Shown in pieces: positions 33,127-43,942 of a stretch of 64,000 nucleotides of DNA. Under the pieces are notes generated by a model, which saw nothing but the letters and a program-made list of their open reading frames with translations, was not told the DNA's origin and searched no databases. The translations under genes were made by a program, and so were the position numbers. This stretch comes from Eutreptiella sp. 'Long Island Sound 2002' (taxonomy: Eukaryota; Euglenozoa; Euglenophyceae; Eutreptiales; Eutreptiaceae), in assembly GCA_964036045.1 (NCBI GenBank), contig OZ038381.1:103607367-103671366 (forward strand), read 5' to 3'. Within the stretch, counting starts at the first letter, position 1. Each line of letters opens with the position of its first letter.

Positions 33127-34158
33127 GGAGGAAGCGCCGGCTGGGGGTCGGTCCGGGTGGGAAGGCGCTTCTTGCCGGGCCGCAGCTCGGTCCCTGGCGC
33201 CAGCGCTCCAGGGGGCGGAGTGGGGCGTGCCGGGGGGGGGGGGGGCGGTCAGGGCTGGGCCCCTTCAGCCGTGCGGTGCCCCGGGCGAGCGGGCAAGTGT
33301 CTTCCTGGCGCCTGAGCAGGGCGGGAGACGTGGGGAATGGCGTCCGCGACGTTTTTGCTGTCCGTGGCAGGCTCCACGTTGCGCGCGGGGGGCTGCACAG
33401 GCGCAAAGCCGTGGATTTTCCTTTGTTGCGTTTCGCAATCCGTTGCTGTGGCGACCGTTGCTTTGGCCACGGCGCCCCCCACATTGTTCCGGCGCCTGAC
33501 TTCCCTGTTGTCGCCCAGCGGGGGCGGACTGTGGCATTTTTACTGTACAAGCTCTTCCCTCTGCAGCCATACCGGAGCCTGACCACCAGGAGTGCCAGGT
33601 TGCGCATTGCATGGGGGCAGCACCTGCTTTCTGGTGGTTAGGGGGGCTCCGGGGGCGGGGCAGAGGGTCGGGGGCGTTGGGTGGACGGGTTCCTTTCCCT
33701 GGGGGGAGCGGCCCGTGGCGCCCGGAGGGGGGGGGTGAGGGGGGGCTGCGTTGGCATTGTTCTGGTTGACTTTCCGGCGCCCCGCGCCCCTGGAGGGGGG
33801 GGGGGTCTCCACCAACACTCTGCCCCCTTGCTTCTGCGGTTTCGCTGCTTCACGGCAACTTGCGCGGGGAGCGCGACCGCCGGACTTGCTTTTTTATGTC
33901 CTGCTGGTGCGTGGCGCAGGGTGGCCCCGGGTAGAAATGTTTTATTTCTCCTTGTTGGCCGTGGCCTGGGACAGGGTTGATATGGGGGCAGAGTCCGGAT
34001 TCCAGGGGGGGGGGTCGGAGGGTGGCATCACCCTTTTCCTGTGTCCGGCGTGCGGCAGGGGTGAGCGGCGGGACTTCGTGGGGCCTGCGGAACACCAATG
34101 GCGCCTTGGTGGACCGTCCGCACCACAACGCTGTGCAGGCAGGCCCTGTCCTTCAGTG
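33127..34158. repeat. 1-kb segmental duplication, copy 1
   Basis: This stretch is repeated in the same orientation at 37949-39006 with high identity. Both begin at ggaagcgccggctgggggtc and end at caggccctgtccttcag. Copy 1 has a longer G run at 33234-33245 and lacks about 25 bp present in copy 2 near 38325 and 38945. Neither copy shows a recognisable domain on either strand. Confidence 0.93.
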
Positions 34159-34400
34159 GGTAGGTAGGTCGACTCGGGACTGGGGTTGCCCCGCAGGGGG
34201 GACTTACCAAGGGGCTTTTGCTCACCCACCCACGGCCCTACTGCAGGTGCCTCCACAAAGCGGCTCCCCCACATGGGGGAAGGGCGCGGTCGCCGCGAGC
34301 AGTACCCTACAGCGGGTTCTGCCCAGAGAGGTAACCCATGTTCGACCGAAGTCTCACATTCCGCTCCTTCAGGCGGATGATACGTGGGGTAGGGTCCCAC
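33942..34400 (-). pseudogene. Family-B module (MGPYPTYHP type)
   Basis: The minus-strand frame from 34400 reads MGPYPTYHPPEGAECETSVE, then LPLWAEPAVGYCSRRPRPSP and STYLPTEG. It is clearly homologous to the plus-strand frame at 56835-57075 (MGPTPMYHPAKGEGCETPVK, WAEPDRGYCSRRPSPSPTWR, HDLPTYLS). In the 57-kb copy it leads directly into RT. Here it leads into the 1-kb duplicated block instead. Function is unknown. Confidence 0.6.
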
Positions 34401-34658
34401 CGCACATCTTCATCAACCTCTGGATTCTGGTGCCCAGGGGCCGGGAGCTAGGCCAAAGGCCCTGTCCTGCAGGCACCCCCACCTGGGTTGGTTTTCAGTA
34501 GGTGTGAGGCATCTTGAAGAAGCACATGCTACGGGACTCGCATGCCGTGGCGCACACTCACACCTCCTGACTCGGTCGAGCTTGCGCTCTCCCGGGGGGC
34601 CGGGGGTTCGAAGTAGGTCGTTGTGGCCGGTTGGTCGGTCGTATGGTACGGTTGCGGT

Positions 34659-35784
34659 GTAGTTTGTTAATGTAGGTTGGTCGGTTGCGTGATGGTAGAG
34701 CCAAGTTTTGTTCGTGGGCATGGTCGTCGGCGGGCGCGGCGCACCACGGTGTCACCAACCCTTTGGACGCCGTTCCCGTTTCGACCCGTGCACGCCTGGC
34801 TGGTTTGGTGTTGGCCGGCTTGCGTGTGGTCTGTTTACGTCAAGTGGCGGCTGCAGCTGCGGTGTTGTTGGTTCGCGGTCGTCTTGGCTGCCTCATGGTC
34901 GGCTTGGTTTGCGTGGGTTCCATTGCGCTGCTGCCGGTGGTCGTTCCGCCGAATGTTGTTTATGCAGCCGGCATGTCCGTGTCGGTGCTGGTCAGTGGCG
35001 TCGTGGTTTGTCCAAGTGTAGTGTTGTGTAGTTTGTTACCGTTGGTTGGTCGCGTTTGTATTGGCAGCGTTGCGGTGTTCTGCTGTGTTTGTTGGTACGG
35101 TCGTCGGTGGGCGTGGCGCACCACGGTGTTGCCAACCCGTTGGGCGCCGTTTCCGTTTCAAACCTTGCACGCCTGGCTGGTTCGGCGTTGGCCGGCTTGC
35201 GTGTGGTCTATTTACGGTCAAGTGGTGGCTGCAGCTGTGGTGTGTTTGGTGCGTGGTTGTCGTGGCCACCTCATGGTCGGCTGGGTTCGTGTGGGTTCCG
35301 TTGCGCTGCTGCCGGTGGTCTTATCGTCGAATCCTGCCCGTTTAGCCAGCACGTTTGTGTCTGCGTCGGTTCGTTGCGTCTTGGTTTGTACAAGTGTCGT
35401 GTAGTGTAGTTTGGGAACGTTCGTGGGCCGCGTCCACAGCGGTAGAGTCACAGTGTTGCTCTGTGTTTGTGGCCATGGTGGTCGCGGGGCGCGGCTCGCC
35501 ACGGTGTCGCTAGCTCTTTGGATGTCGCTCTCGCACCGGCCCATGCACGCCAGGCCAGCTTGGCGCTGGTCGCTGTGCGCGCGGTCTGTTCACGGTCACG
35601 TTGCGTCGGTTGTAGTGGTTCTGGCGGTGTGTGGTCGTGTTAGTCGCCTCTTGGTTGGTTCGTTCGGCGTTTGTTCCTTGTCGTCGCAGCGGGCGCTCGC
35701 GCAGTCGGATTTGTTGTGTGCAGGTGTTCCGCTTGTTGCGATGTTGGTCGGTGCCAGGTGTGTGGGGCCGGCACGGTACGTTTG
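34659..35784 (-). repeat. Three tandem copies of a 369-378 bp unit
   Basis: Units start at 34659, 35028 and 35406 (each at a gtagtttg motif), with landmarks caccacggtgt and gtgtggtctgttta at matching offsets. A related unit lies in reverse orientation at about 50700-51190. It sits between the Ulp1-like region and the MGPYPTYHP module in both family-B copies, so it is a part of that element that expanded here. Confidence 0.88.
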
Positions 35785-36549
35785 TACTGTGCGCCGCCTG
35801 CCCGCCGCAGGGGAGAAAAGCCATGACAAGTGGTCGGACCGCTGTAAAGAATATTTTCCCCTGTCGGTGCCCTGTTCCCTGCCCCGCCCTGGCAGTGTTG
35901 CATGCACAATCCATTATCCGGTATTTTGTGGTGCTCCGTAGCCGTACTTCCAGTTTCGCTTGTGCCACTCATATGTACACCCCTCGTCGGTGGCAGGGCC
36001 CCGCCGGTCCCCCTCGGTGTGTCCCTGTGCTCCCCATGGGAGCCCCAGGGTGTTGTTCCAGCTCGGTGGTGCTGTGCTCGTGCTCGTGCCTGTCTGTCTG
36101 CCCGCGCCTTCTCGTGTCGTGCGTTGCGGGTCATTCGGGTGGTGTGTCTGTGTCATGGTGCTGGGTGTGGTGGCTAGGATGGTTAGGGTGGTTCGGCTTG
36201 TGCTGTGGTATCGGGACGCTCCGTCCGACGTGGCGGGTTGGGCTCGGCCTAACACACCCGTGCCTGTTGGCAGGGGGGTCGGCGCGGCCCCGTGTGGTGA
36301 GCTTGTGGCCCCCCGCATGCCCCGGGTAGGGTTGTGGAGGACAGGAGTACCATGCAGTGTTGCAGCCCCCCTCCCTCTCATGGACGCTATTAACTGTCTG
36401 CGGGGAGTGTGCCCCCCGTACCATTCGCAAAGGTTATACGTGTCGTAACCTTGCGCGTCCCAGGCGCTCAACTCCCTGGAGGAGGTGCACGCTGGTCCCC
36501 GCGGTGCACTTATCTCCGGATGCTCGCCCAGGACGGTAATACTCTGGCT
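35785..36549 (-). pseudogene. Family-B linker, unrecognised
   Basis: The minus-strand frames 36471-35914 and 36134-35640 are Thr/Pro/Arg-rich with patches that look coding (YDTYNLCEWYGGHTPRRQL, TDEGCTYEWHKRNWKYGYG). The equivalent position in the plus-strand copy is 49440-50700. No domain is recognised. Confidence 0.35.
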
Positions 36550-37868
36550 GGTGGTTCGTTAACATTCTTGTGGTTATCGGCCCGGCTGTGGGTTCCGCGT
36601 ATTTGGCCGGGCCCTTTGCCCGGCCCCTTGTGGATCCGGCTCGCGGGAGAGGAGGGTGAGGCGGGAGGACAGGTCCGGGCGTGGCGCCGCCCCGTTCCCT
36701 GCTGCAGGTGGGTTGCGGGGTCCGAGAAGCGTGGCCCTCGCCCGGGGGGTTGTAGGAGAAAGTCGTGGGGTTTCCGTGCGTGCTTGACACGACAGGTTGC
36801 GAAGGCCGGCCTCCACTCTCCGGGCATCTCTTGCATGTGTCGGGCAGGTTGACGTCCGTCTCGTCGGTTTGTCGGACCGTCAGGTGTTGCTGGGGTGTGT
36901 TGCGCTGCTGTGTGCCACTGGGTCGTCGCGGTAGGACCTGTGGCCAGGCGCGGCTCAGGGTCCTGGGGGGGCGTCCCATGCGTCGCACCGGGGCGCCGTG
37001 GAGGTTACTGAAGTTTGCGTGCACAAGGGCTGGGCGTGCCGCCCGGGTCCCCGCCTCAGTGCGGACGGCGGGTTGCCGTCAATTGCCCAGCGCCAGCGCC
37101 CAGATCTGGTGGCGTGCGCTGTTGGACAACACCCCCGTGGTCATCGGTTCGGCCGCGGGCTCCGCGTGTTTGGCTGGCCCCTTTGCCCGGCCCCTCGGGG
37201 ACCTGTTACGTGGGAGAGGAGGGTCAGGTGGGATCGCGGCCCCGGGTGTGGCGCTGCCCCCTTTCCTTGTTGCAGGCGGGTTGCTGGGGTCCGGGAAGTG
37301 CGGCCCCCGTCCAGGGGATGTGGGAAGAGGTCGCTGGGGTCGTATTTGTGTCCGACACCGTGGGCTGCTAAGGCTAGCCTCCACTCCTTGGGTGTCCGTC
37401 GTGCGTGCCGGGCAGGCCGACGCCGTTCCCGCTGGTGTGTCTGGTCGACGGGTGTTGCCTCAGCATGTTGCGCGGCCGCGCGTTGCTGGGTTGTACGAGG
37501 GGTCTTGTTGGGCGAGGTCTGCCCGGCCGGGGTCGTTGTGGTTCGTGGCCGACCCCGCTGCCGCTGGCGTGACGGTCATCGTCCGGTCCTCTGGCAGGAG
37601 GAGGCGGTCGCGGGTCCGCCGCTCCGTCTCTTCCCTGCGCGTGGCCGGTGTGGGACTCGTGCCGTGCGGCCGTGCTTCGTCGCTGTAGGTCCCGTGGTCG
37701 GCCGCGGGTCAGGGCCCTGGGGGGTTACCCACACGTCGTACAAGGGCGCTGCGGAGGGCACTGAAAATTTCGTGCACCAGGGCCGCGTGCGCCGCCCGGG
37801 CCTCCGTCTCAGTGCGGATGGCGGGCTGCAGCTGCCCGCCCAGCGCCAGTGCCCGGATCTGGTGGATC
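36550..37868 (-). pseudogene. Tandemly duplicated C-terminal part of a Ulp1/C48-like peptidase (family B)
   Basis: Two direct copies, 36550-37118 and 37119-37868, share long blocks (gggagaggagggt, ctttgcccggcccct, ctcagtgcggac). On the minus strand the better copy reads CPVFAIHQIRALALG, then AIRTETEARAAHAALVHEIF and SALRSALVRR, which fits the catalytic-Cys strand and final helices of Ulp1-type (C48) cysteine peptidases (consensus Q-x-x-x-DCG-x-F-x-x-x-x-I). The second copy has lost the Cys (ARHQIWALALG). The same block occurs at 48400 and 49300 on the plus strand. Peptidase identity is inferred from motif order, not from clear overall similarity. Confidence 0.5.
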
Positions 37869-37948
37869 GCGAAGACAGGGCACAGGTTGGGCTGAGTGGG
37901 GGTTTCCGCCGTCGGTTCCGGGATGGCCTCCATCTGCTGCCGGCGGGG

Positions 37949-39006
37949 GGGGAAGCGCCGGCTGGGGGTCGGTCCGGGTGGGAAGGCGCTTCTTGCCGGG
38001 CCGCAGCTCTGTCCCTGGCGCCAGCGCTCCGGGGGGTGGAGTGGGGCGTGCCGGGGGGGGTGGCGGTCAGGGCTGGGCCCCTCCAGCCGTGCGGTGCCCC
38101 GGGCGAGCAGGCAAGTGTCTTCCTGGCGCCTGAGCAGGGCGGGAGGCGTGGGGAATGGCGTCCGCAACGTTTTTGCTGTCCGTGGCGGGCTCCACGCTGC
38201 GCGCGGGGGGCTGCACAGGCGCAAAGCCTTGGAATTTCCTTTGTTGCGTTTCGCAATCCGTTGCTGTGGCGACCGTTGCTTTGGCCACGGTGCGCCTCCA
38301 TATTGTGCTGGCGCCTGACTTCGGGTGCGGGGATAGCTCCCTGGTGTCGCCCAGCCGGGACGGACTGTGGCATTTTTGCTGTACAAGCTCCTCCCTCTGC
38401 AGCCATACCGGAGCCTGACCACCAGGAGTGCCAGGTTGCGCATTGCATGGGGGCAGCACCTGCTTTCTGGTGGTTAGGGGGGCTCCGGGGGCGGGGCAGA
38501 GGGTCGGGGGCGTTGGGTGGACGGGGTCCTTTCCCTGGGGGGAGCGGCCCGTGGCGCCAGGAAGGGGGGGGGTGAGGGGGGGCTGCGTTGGCATTGTTCT
38601 GGTTGACTTTCCGGCGCCCCGCGCCCCTGGAGGGGGGGGGGGGTCTCCACCAACACTCTGCCCCCTTGCTTCTGCGGTTTCGCTGCCTCGCGGCACCTTG
38701 CGCGGGGAGCGCGACTGCCGGAATTGCTTTTTGATGTCCTGCTGGTGCGTGGCGCAGGGTGGCCCCAAGGTAGAAATGTTTTATTTCTCCTTGTTGGCCG
38801 TGGCCTGGGACAGGGTTGATATGGGGACAGAGTCCGGATTCCAGGGGGCGGGGTCCTAGGGTGGCATCACCCTTTTCCTGTGTCCGGCGTGCGGCAGGGG
38901 TGAGCGGCGGGACTTTGTGGGGCCTGCGGAACACCAATGGCGATGGGTGGCGCCCCAGTGGACCGTCCGCACCACAACGCTGTGCAGGCAGGCCCTGTCC
39001 TTCAGA
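37949..39006. repeat. 1-kb segmental duplication, copy 2
   Basis: Second copy of the block at 33127-34158, same orientation, 4.8 kb away. On the minus strand it lies directly upstream of the Ulp1-like C terminus. The minus-strand ORF of 575 codons (39303-37576) crosses it but changes character at its borders, so it is not one gene. Confidence 0.93.
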
Positions 39007-40050
39007 AAGCCCCAACCTGCCCATTCGCCAGGCCCCCTCCGGCGGGTGGCCCTGCCCTTGCACCTTCAGACTAATCTTGCAGCGTACCAGGGCCAGCTGC
39101 CGTGACAGGATGCTGGCGTCCCCAATGGGGTGCGCCGGCCGGAGGTGAGGCGCATGGGCTTCCTGATGCACGACTGCCAGCGGGGAGGGCAGAAAACCGC
39201 CCAGGACGAGTCGGACGGTGATGTTGCCGCCGGCATTGGATGCCTGGGCTACGTCGACTGTTCCGCCAGTCTGCGTCGTCCAGTGCACAAAGTAGTGGGC
39301 CATTTGTGGTGCACATGCGAGGGGGAGGGGTCTGGCCTGTGTGCCCCGTGCCGCAGTGGGGTTGCGTGCTGGTCTGCTGGCCCACTCGGGACGGCAGGAA
39401 GGGCGGACTTGTGCCCTTTTCCAGTTCTCTGCTCTCCCCGTCCCGGGGTGGATGTGCGCGGTGTCCTGACCCGTTGTTGGTGCATGCTTTGCCTGGGTCA
39501 GAGGTTTCAGGCTGGAGCGTCAAACTGCGAGTTGAACCTTCACGCAACCAGGAGTGCTGGGCCTGGGTCAGCGGCTCTTGTATTCAGGGGCTGTGGCTTT
39601 GTTGACCCAGTGCGGAGTCCGTGCTTTTCTGGGGCGTTCTGTGCATCGTCAGAGCGCGGGTCAGGGTAGCTTGTGGCCAGGTCTGTGGTTGGACCTTGCG
39701 AAGCCGCTTCAGTGCGCCCCAGTCTTGTGTCCCCCATTGTGTATGTGTGCGGGGCCCCTGGGGCTTGGGCGGGCATAGCACGGGCACGGTGTTCCCTCTG
39801 CCAGCCGTCTGCTGGCTGATGGTGGCTTGGCGGGGGGGGGGGGGTTCACAGCCTGAGCCATTGTAGCGGGATTCACGGCCTTGCATCCATCCGGGCCGTT
39901 TCATCGTCCTCCCCTACCTGGGACCGGCACCCAAACTGGGCTCAGGCCCCGTGCACTCTTGTGGGGGATGGATGCAGCCGCGTCCCTGCCTCATAAAAGC
40001 GCAGGGAGGTGCGCTTTAGGGGGGGTGTCTGCCCCGGCGACCTCATGCAG
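39007..40050 (-). other. GC-rich DNA, no domain recognised
   Basis: The minus-strand frame 39303-39007 begins with balanced protein-like text (GGTVDVAQASNAGGNITVRL, LALVRCKISLKVQGQGHP). The rest is low-complexity. A long G run lies at 39831-39843. Probably part of a family-B element. Confidence 0.3.
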
Positions 40051-42094
40051 TCATGTGCGCCTCCGTTTCTTCTGGGGCCGGGGCTGCGGTTGCGGCGGCG
40101 GATGCCCGGGGCGGTAGCGCCAGCAGTGGAGGGCGCTATGCAGGGCTAGGGGCATGCACCCGTGGACGTCGACGACTATGACGTGGAGCATATTCACCCC
40201 CTCTGAAAGTGCCTGCCACCCCGGCCCCCGAACCGGCCATCCCGTGTGGATGATAGCCTGGAGGATCCTTTTGTAGTTCTCTCGGGGCATTCAAACCCCC
40301 AAGGGCGCCTCCCGGTAACCCCGGCGGTGGAGCACGACGTCAAACAGACGGCTCCTCCGTTGGCCCCAGTTTGTGCCGGAGGTCGCCTAGCTCACCCTCT
40401 CCAAACCCCACAGCACTGCTGGGAGGGACTCGTCATCAGGTTGGTCGGGGATGGCATCCCAGTCCCTCGACCACCCCCTGCGGGGTCCGGGGGCACAGCT
40501 CCGGCAGCGTCCATGACAGTCTCTGCTGAGGGTCCCTGTTCCGCTTAGGCCGTTGCCCTCTCTGGGGCAGGGTCGCGCGAGGCGTCCTTGGGCGTGGGAG
40601 CTTGGTGGGGATGGGCTTGGGAGGGGAACAGGGGGCCCCAAGCAGGGTCAATGTTCTACAGTGAGCTATTTCGGTTGGCATGGTACGCCGGAATTCGCTG
40701 GATGCTGGAAGGGATGCATTGCAGCACCTGAAGAGCGGCCCCTTCCTGCGGGGCATCCCCGCTGCATCCCGGCCTGGTATTGTCCTTTGGCCTTCCCTTT
40801 TCCTGTCGTGTCCAGGCCCCGCCCACCCGTGCGGTGGCATCCTGCGTCGTTCCTCCCACGTCGGGGTCCCGTCCCCACCTCCTCGCCCTCTCGTCCCTTT
40901 CTCACCATCCGGTCCCTTCCCCTTTTCCTGTCCTTTTCCCCCCCCATCGCCGTCTGTTCTCTTGTCCTTCACCACTGCTTTTCAGCCATTATTGGCGCAA
41001 GCTCATTTTCCGTGGCGCCGTTTCCCTGTCCCTGTTTCGGCCTTCCCCGTGCCCTCACCCGCCCAGTCGACGGCCCTGGGGCTCCTTCGAACGCCGTCCG
41101 GCCCTGCCTGGACCTGCTTGTGCTGTTCCAATTGTCGCTGCAGCCGGCCTGCGTGGGGGGGGGGGGCGGGCCGCAGGCGCCTATGGCGTCTCGCAGCGTC
41201 CCACAGCTGCCCTTCAGGAAGGAGGGCCCTAGGGCGCCGGAGCACTGCCCCTGGCCCCATCCGTGGCCCCTGCTGCGCCCTTTGGCGGGAACCCCTTCCG
41301 GGGGCACAACTGCATGTGGCTGGGCCGCATGTGGAAGCGGTACATTGCATCCTCTCTGTCAGCCGTAGCCGTACCTGCCGCATGGCCCCCTTGCCTGCGA
41401 CTCCCTTCATCCCCCAGGGGATAAGCCTGGGGCGTGCGGGGCAGCGGCCACCTGCACCACGGGCTCTTGTGGGGCAGCGGGAGCTGGGGCTGGGGCGGCA
41501 GCCACGGCCGGGGTGTACTCAGGGGCGGGTGGCTCGCGGCCGCTCGGGTCTGCGGGACTGGGGCTCCGGGCTTGTGGCTTGACTGGCGCGGCAGCCTCTG
41601 CCAGGCGTTGCTCGTCCTGCTCCGATGGGGTTTCTCCCTGCAGCCCCGGAAAGACGGGGGAACAGGAGTGGGTATGGCGGTGGATGCGGTTGTCCCTGTG
41701 GCAGAAGGTGTTGGAGTCTGAGATTGTTAGCAGTGGCAGCGCTATGATACTCATGCATTTCTGCTGGCGTGTGTTGCCCGGCCTTGGGCCCTGTGTCGCC
41801 CCTTCCCCTCCCTGGTGTACCAGTGGGGTGCCGCAATAGGTGTTGTGCGGTGCGAAGACTGGGTGACTAGGCGTGGCTGCGGAGATTTGGGTTTGAGGGG
41901 CAGGCTGCCATCCAGTGGCACAGGGGCTGGAGTAGCTTGAGCCATGTGGCCCACCATATGCAGCAGACTTTGCACTCGTGGGTTTGACTCAAGGCTCGGG
42001 GTCCACCGGGGTCTCGCTTGGTTTTCATGGGGAGCCGCACTACATGGACTCCGCAGATGATGGTGACCTTGGGGCCCCGCAGGAAGGTGTGCAC
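40051..42094 (-). pseudogene. Decayed LINE-like ORF1 region with Cys/His cluster
   Basis: Minus-strand pieces include 42094-41867 (VTIICGVHVVRLPMKTKRDP, then HECKVCCIWWATWLKLLQPL with further Cys/His), 41754-41407 (Ala/Pro-rich), 40975-40436 (Gly/Lys/Arg-rich) and 40290-40051 (MPRENYKRILQAIIHTGWPV, then NMLHVIVVDVHGCMPLALHS). The succession of a Cys-rich knuckle and basic low-complexity protein resembles a gag/ORF1 product. This is inference. Plus-strand ORFs of up to 300 codons here are shadows. Confidence 0.35.
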
Positions 42095-42390
42095 CTTGTG
42101 CCTGGCCTAGGTGACTGAGAGGGGGGGGGGCGCAGCATGCGTGCCGTGCGATAAGGCGGGCCGTGGGGCTGAGCTGAGGTTGCTCCCACGATCTGCTCTG
42201 ATCCCCGCTCGTCGCGATAACGAGGAGGAGCAGGGGGTTTCCGGGGTCCTTCTGCTAGAGGTTTTGCCCCCTGTGGTGGGCTATCCTCCTCCTGGAGAGT
42301 GGGGAGGACAGGAGTGCATGGGCCCAGCTGCGCGGCCTGTGGTTGGCTTGCAGGAGGGCGGGGTGCTGGGCTGGTTTCGGGGGGAAGGCG

Positions 42391-42765
42391 TCACAGACGG
42401 TCGTGTACAGGGTGGTCGGTCTTGTCCGGTCCTAAACGAGTTGGGTCGAGCAAGACCAGGGGGGGCGTCTCCCAGACACTCTCTACAAACACTGTGCTTT
42501 CCTCCACTTCCAGGTCCTTGTCGGGCGGGTGGAGGAGGTGTAGTGCTGCGTCTAGCTCGGAAGCGCCTTCTGAGCACGTTGCCTGCACCTCCTTCAGGTT
42601 GGAGGCAACCTTGGCCGCATTGAGTGTCCTCAGGGCGTGCGGGAGGGCCAGGGGTGCTGCTGCGGAGGGAGGTTGCAGATCCCTCGCCCGCCAGTTGCAA
42701 CGCGTCGCCAACAGACAGGGGTCGGCGTTCCAGGTTGGAGGTATGCCACTCCTTCCAGGCCCCAT
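42391..42765 (-). pseudogene. Unrecognised coding fragment
   Basis: The minus-strand frame from 42765 reads ALRTLNAAKVASNLKEVQAT, then ELDAALHLLHPPDKDLEVEE and TPPLVLLDPTRLGPDKTDHP. The composition is that of a folded protein, unlike the surrounding low-complexity ORFs. It lies 3-prime of the LINE carboxy terminus at 44-45 kb. No family could be named. Confidence 0.35.
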
Positions 42766-43290
42766 AGAGGGGGCCTCAGGGTCCGGAATCCTGTAGTGCG
42801 CGGCCTACAAAACCTGCAGCATTGCAGGGAGTAGCGTGGAGGTGCCTGCCCGGTAGGGGGCCTGGACATCTTTGAGGGCGGCATCGCGGGGGAAGGTCCC
42901 CTTGCTGCTTGGCAGGTCCTGTCACAAGGCAGCGTGCGCAGCGTCTGCCCCTGCCACGACGCCCGTCATCAGGTCCTGCAGGCTTGCCTCTTGTTCCGCG
43001 GCGGCAGGCTTGCGAATGGCCCGGCGCGGTTCCGTGTTGGTGAGGCATCGTGGTGTGATAACTGATAACTGTGGTGTGAGCGGGCGACCGGTGGCAGTTA
43101 TGACGCAAACGATTGCGACAATTGGTCGACAGATGTGGGGCCACTCAGGTAGACGTTGGACCAAAGGAAGGCGGCACCCAGGGAGCCTGCCCGGCTATGT
43201 AAGGAGGTGCATGCACCGTCGATGCACCGCCGCAGTTGCTGGCAGGCAGCGGTCGGATGCCCTCCTACCCCATCTCCACGGCCAGGACAC

Positions 43291-43847
43291 CTATGTGTCG
43301 GCAACCCCAGAACACCCCCGCGCGCAGTGGGACATCCCATTTGCGGCATTCCACGGGCACAGGTCCTTCCCATTGACACCTGGCAGACGATCTGAGACAA
43401 AACGGTCGTCCCAGACTACCAGCGCAAAATCGTCGGCAGATTGCTGGAGCTCCAAGAGACCCTTCCACAATGTGACTACTTCTGGCTCCGGGGACCTGTC
43501 TCTTGGTCCCCATTTTGCCACCTTCAACACACCTGCTGCCTCTGCGGGGCGCAGAACACGGTTTCCTCCGCCACGTAGGCGGACACAAACACGTGCACAC
43601 GGAGCTTCCAGGTGGCCGCATGCCCCTGGCCGGAGTTGACTCGGGGCCCGCATCCTCGCACAGAAGACGACATCCCTCGGGTGATTCGGTTCAGAAAACC
43701 CACGTTGGGAACGGCCTTCAGCCAATCATCCAGCTGTGCATTACTGTCAAGATTGCCGCGCAGTACGGCAGCGTGTTCGGTGGGCACTTTGAGTAGGAGG
43801 GGCCCCGGACACGGCCCAGTTTCCATAGGGCGTCGTCCTACGCGCAC
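43291..43847 (-). pseudogene. Unrecognised coding fragments in two frames
   Basis: Minus-strand frame 43847-43524 holds HAAVLRGNLDSNAQLDDWLK and VPNVGFLNRITRG. Frame 43725-43291 holds EVVTLWKGLLELQQSADDFA and LVVWDDRFVSDRLPGVNGKD. Both look like genuine protein and may be one gene with a frameshift. They could belong to a LINE or to a nested element, but no catalytic motif is certain. Confidence 0.35.
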
Positions 43848-43942
43848 CCCTCCTTCTTATTTTGCACCACTGTTTGTCCGATGGCGTCCCCGATGGGGCT
43901 GGAGGGGCCACCAGATGGTTGCAGCGTCCTCCCCAAATTCAC

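Noticed and set aside
30083-33499. An 1138-codon ORF, seemingly a giant Cys/Pro/Leu-rich protein
   Set aside because: It is the 65-bp minisatellite read through a frame that the unit leaves open. Equivalent long ORFs appear in the other two forward frames.
37576-39303. A 575-codon minus-strand ORF
   Set aside because: It crosses the border of a segmental duplication and joins unrelated low-complexity segments. Only its two ends look like protein, and the peptidase-like text there is in another frame.
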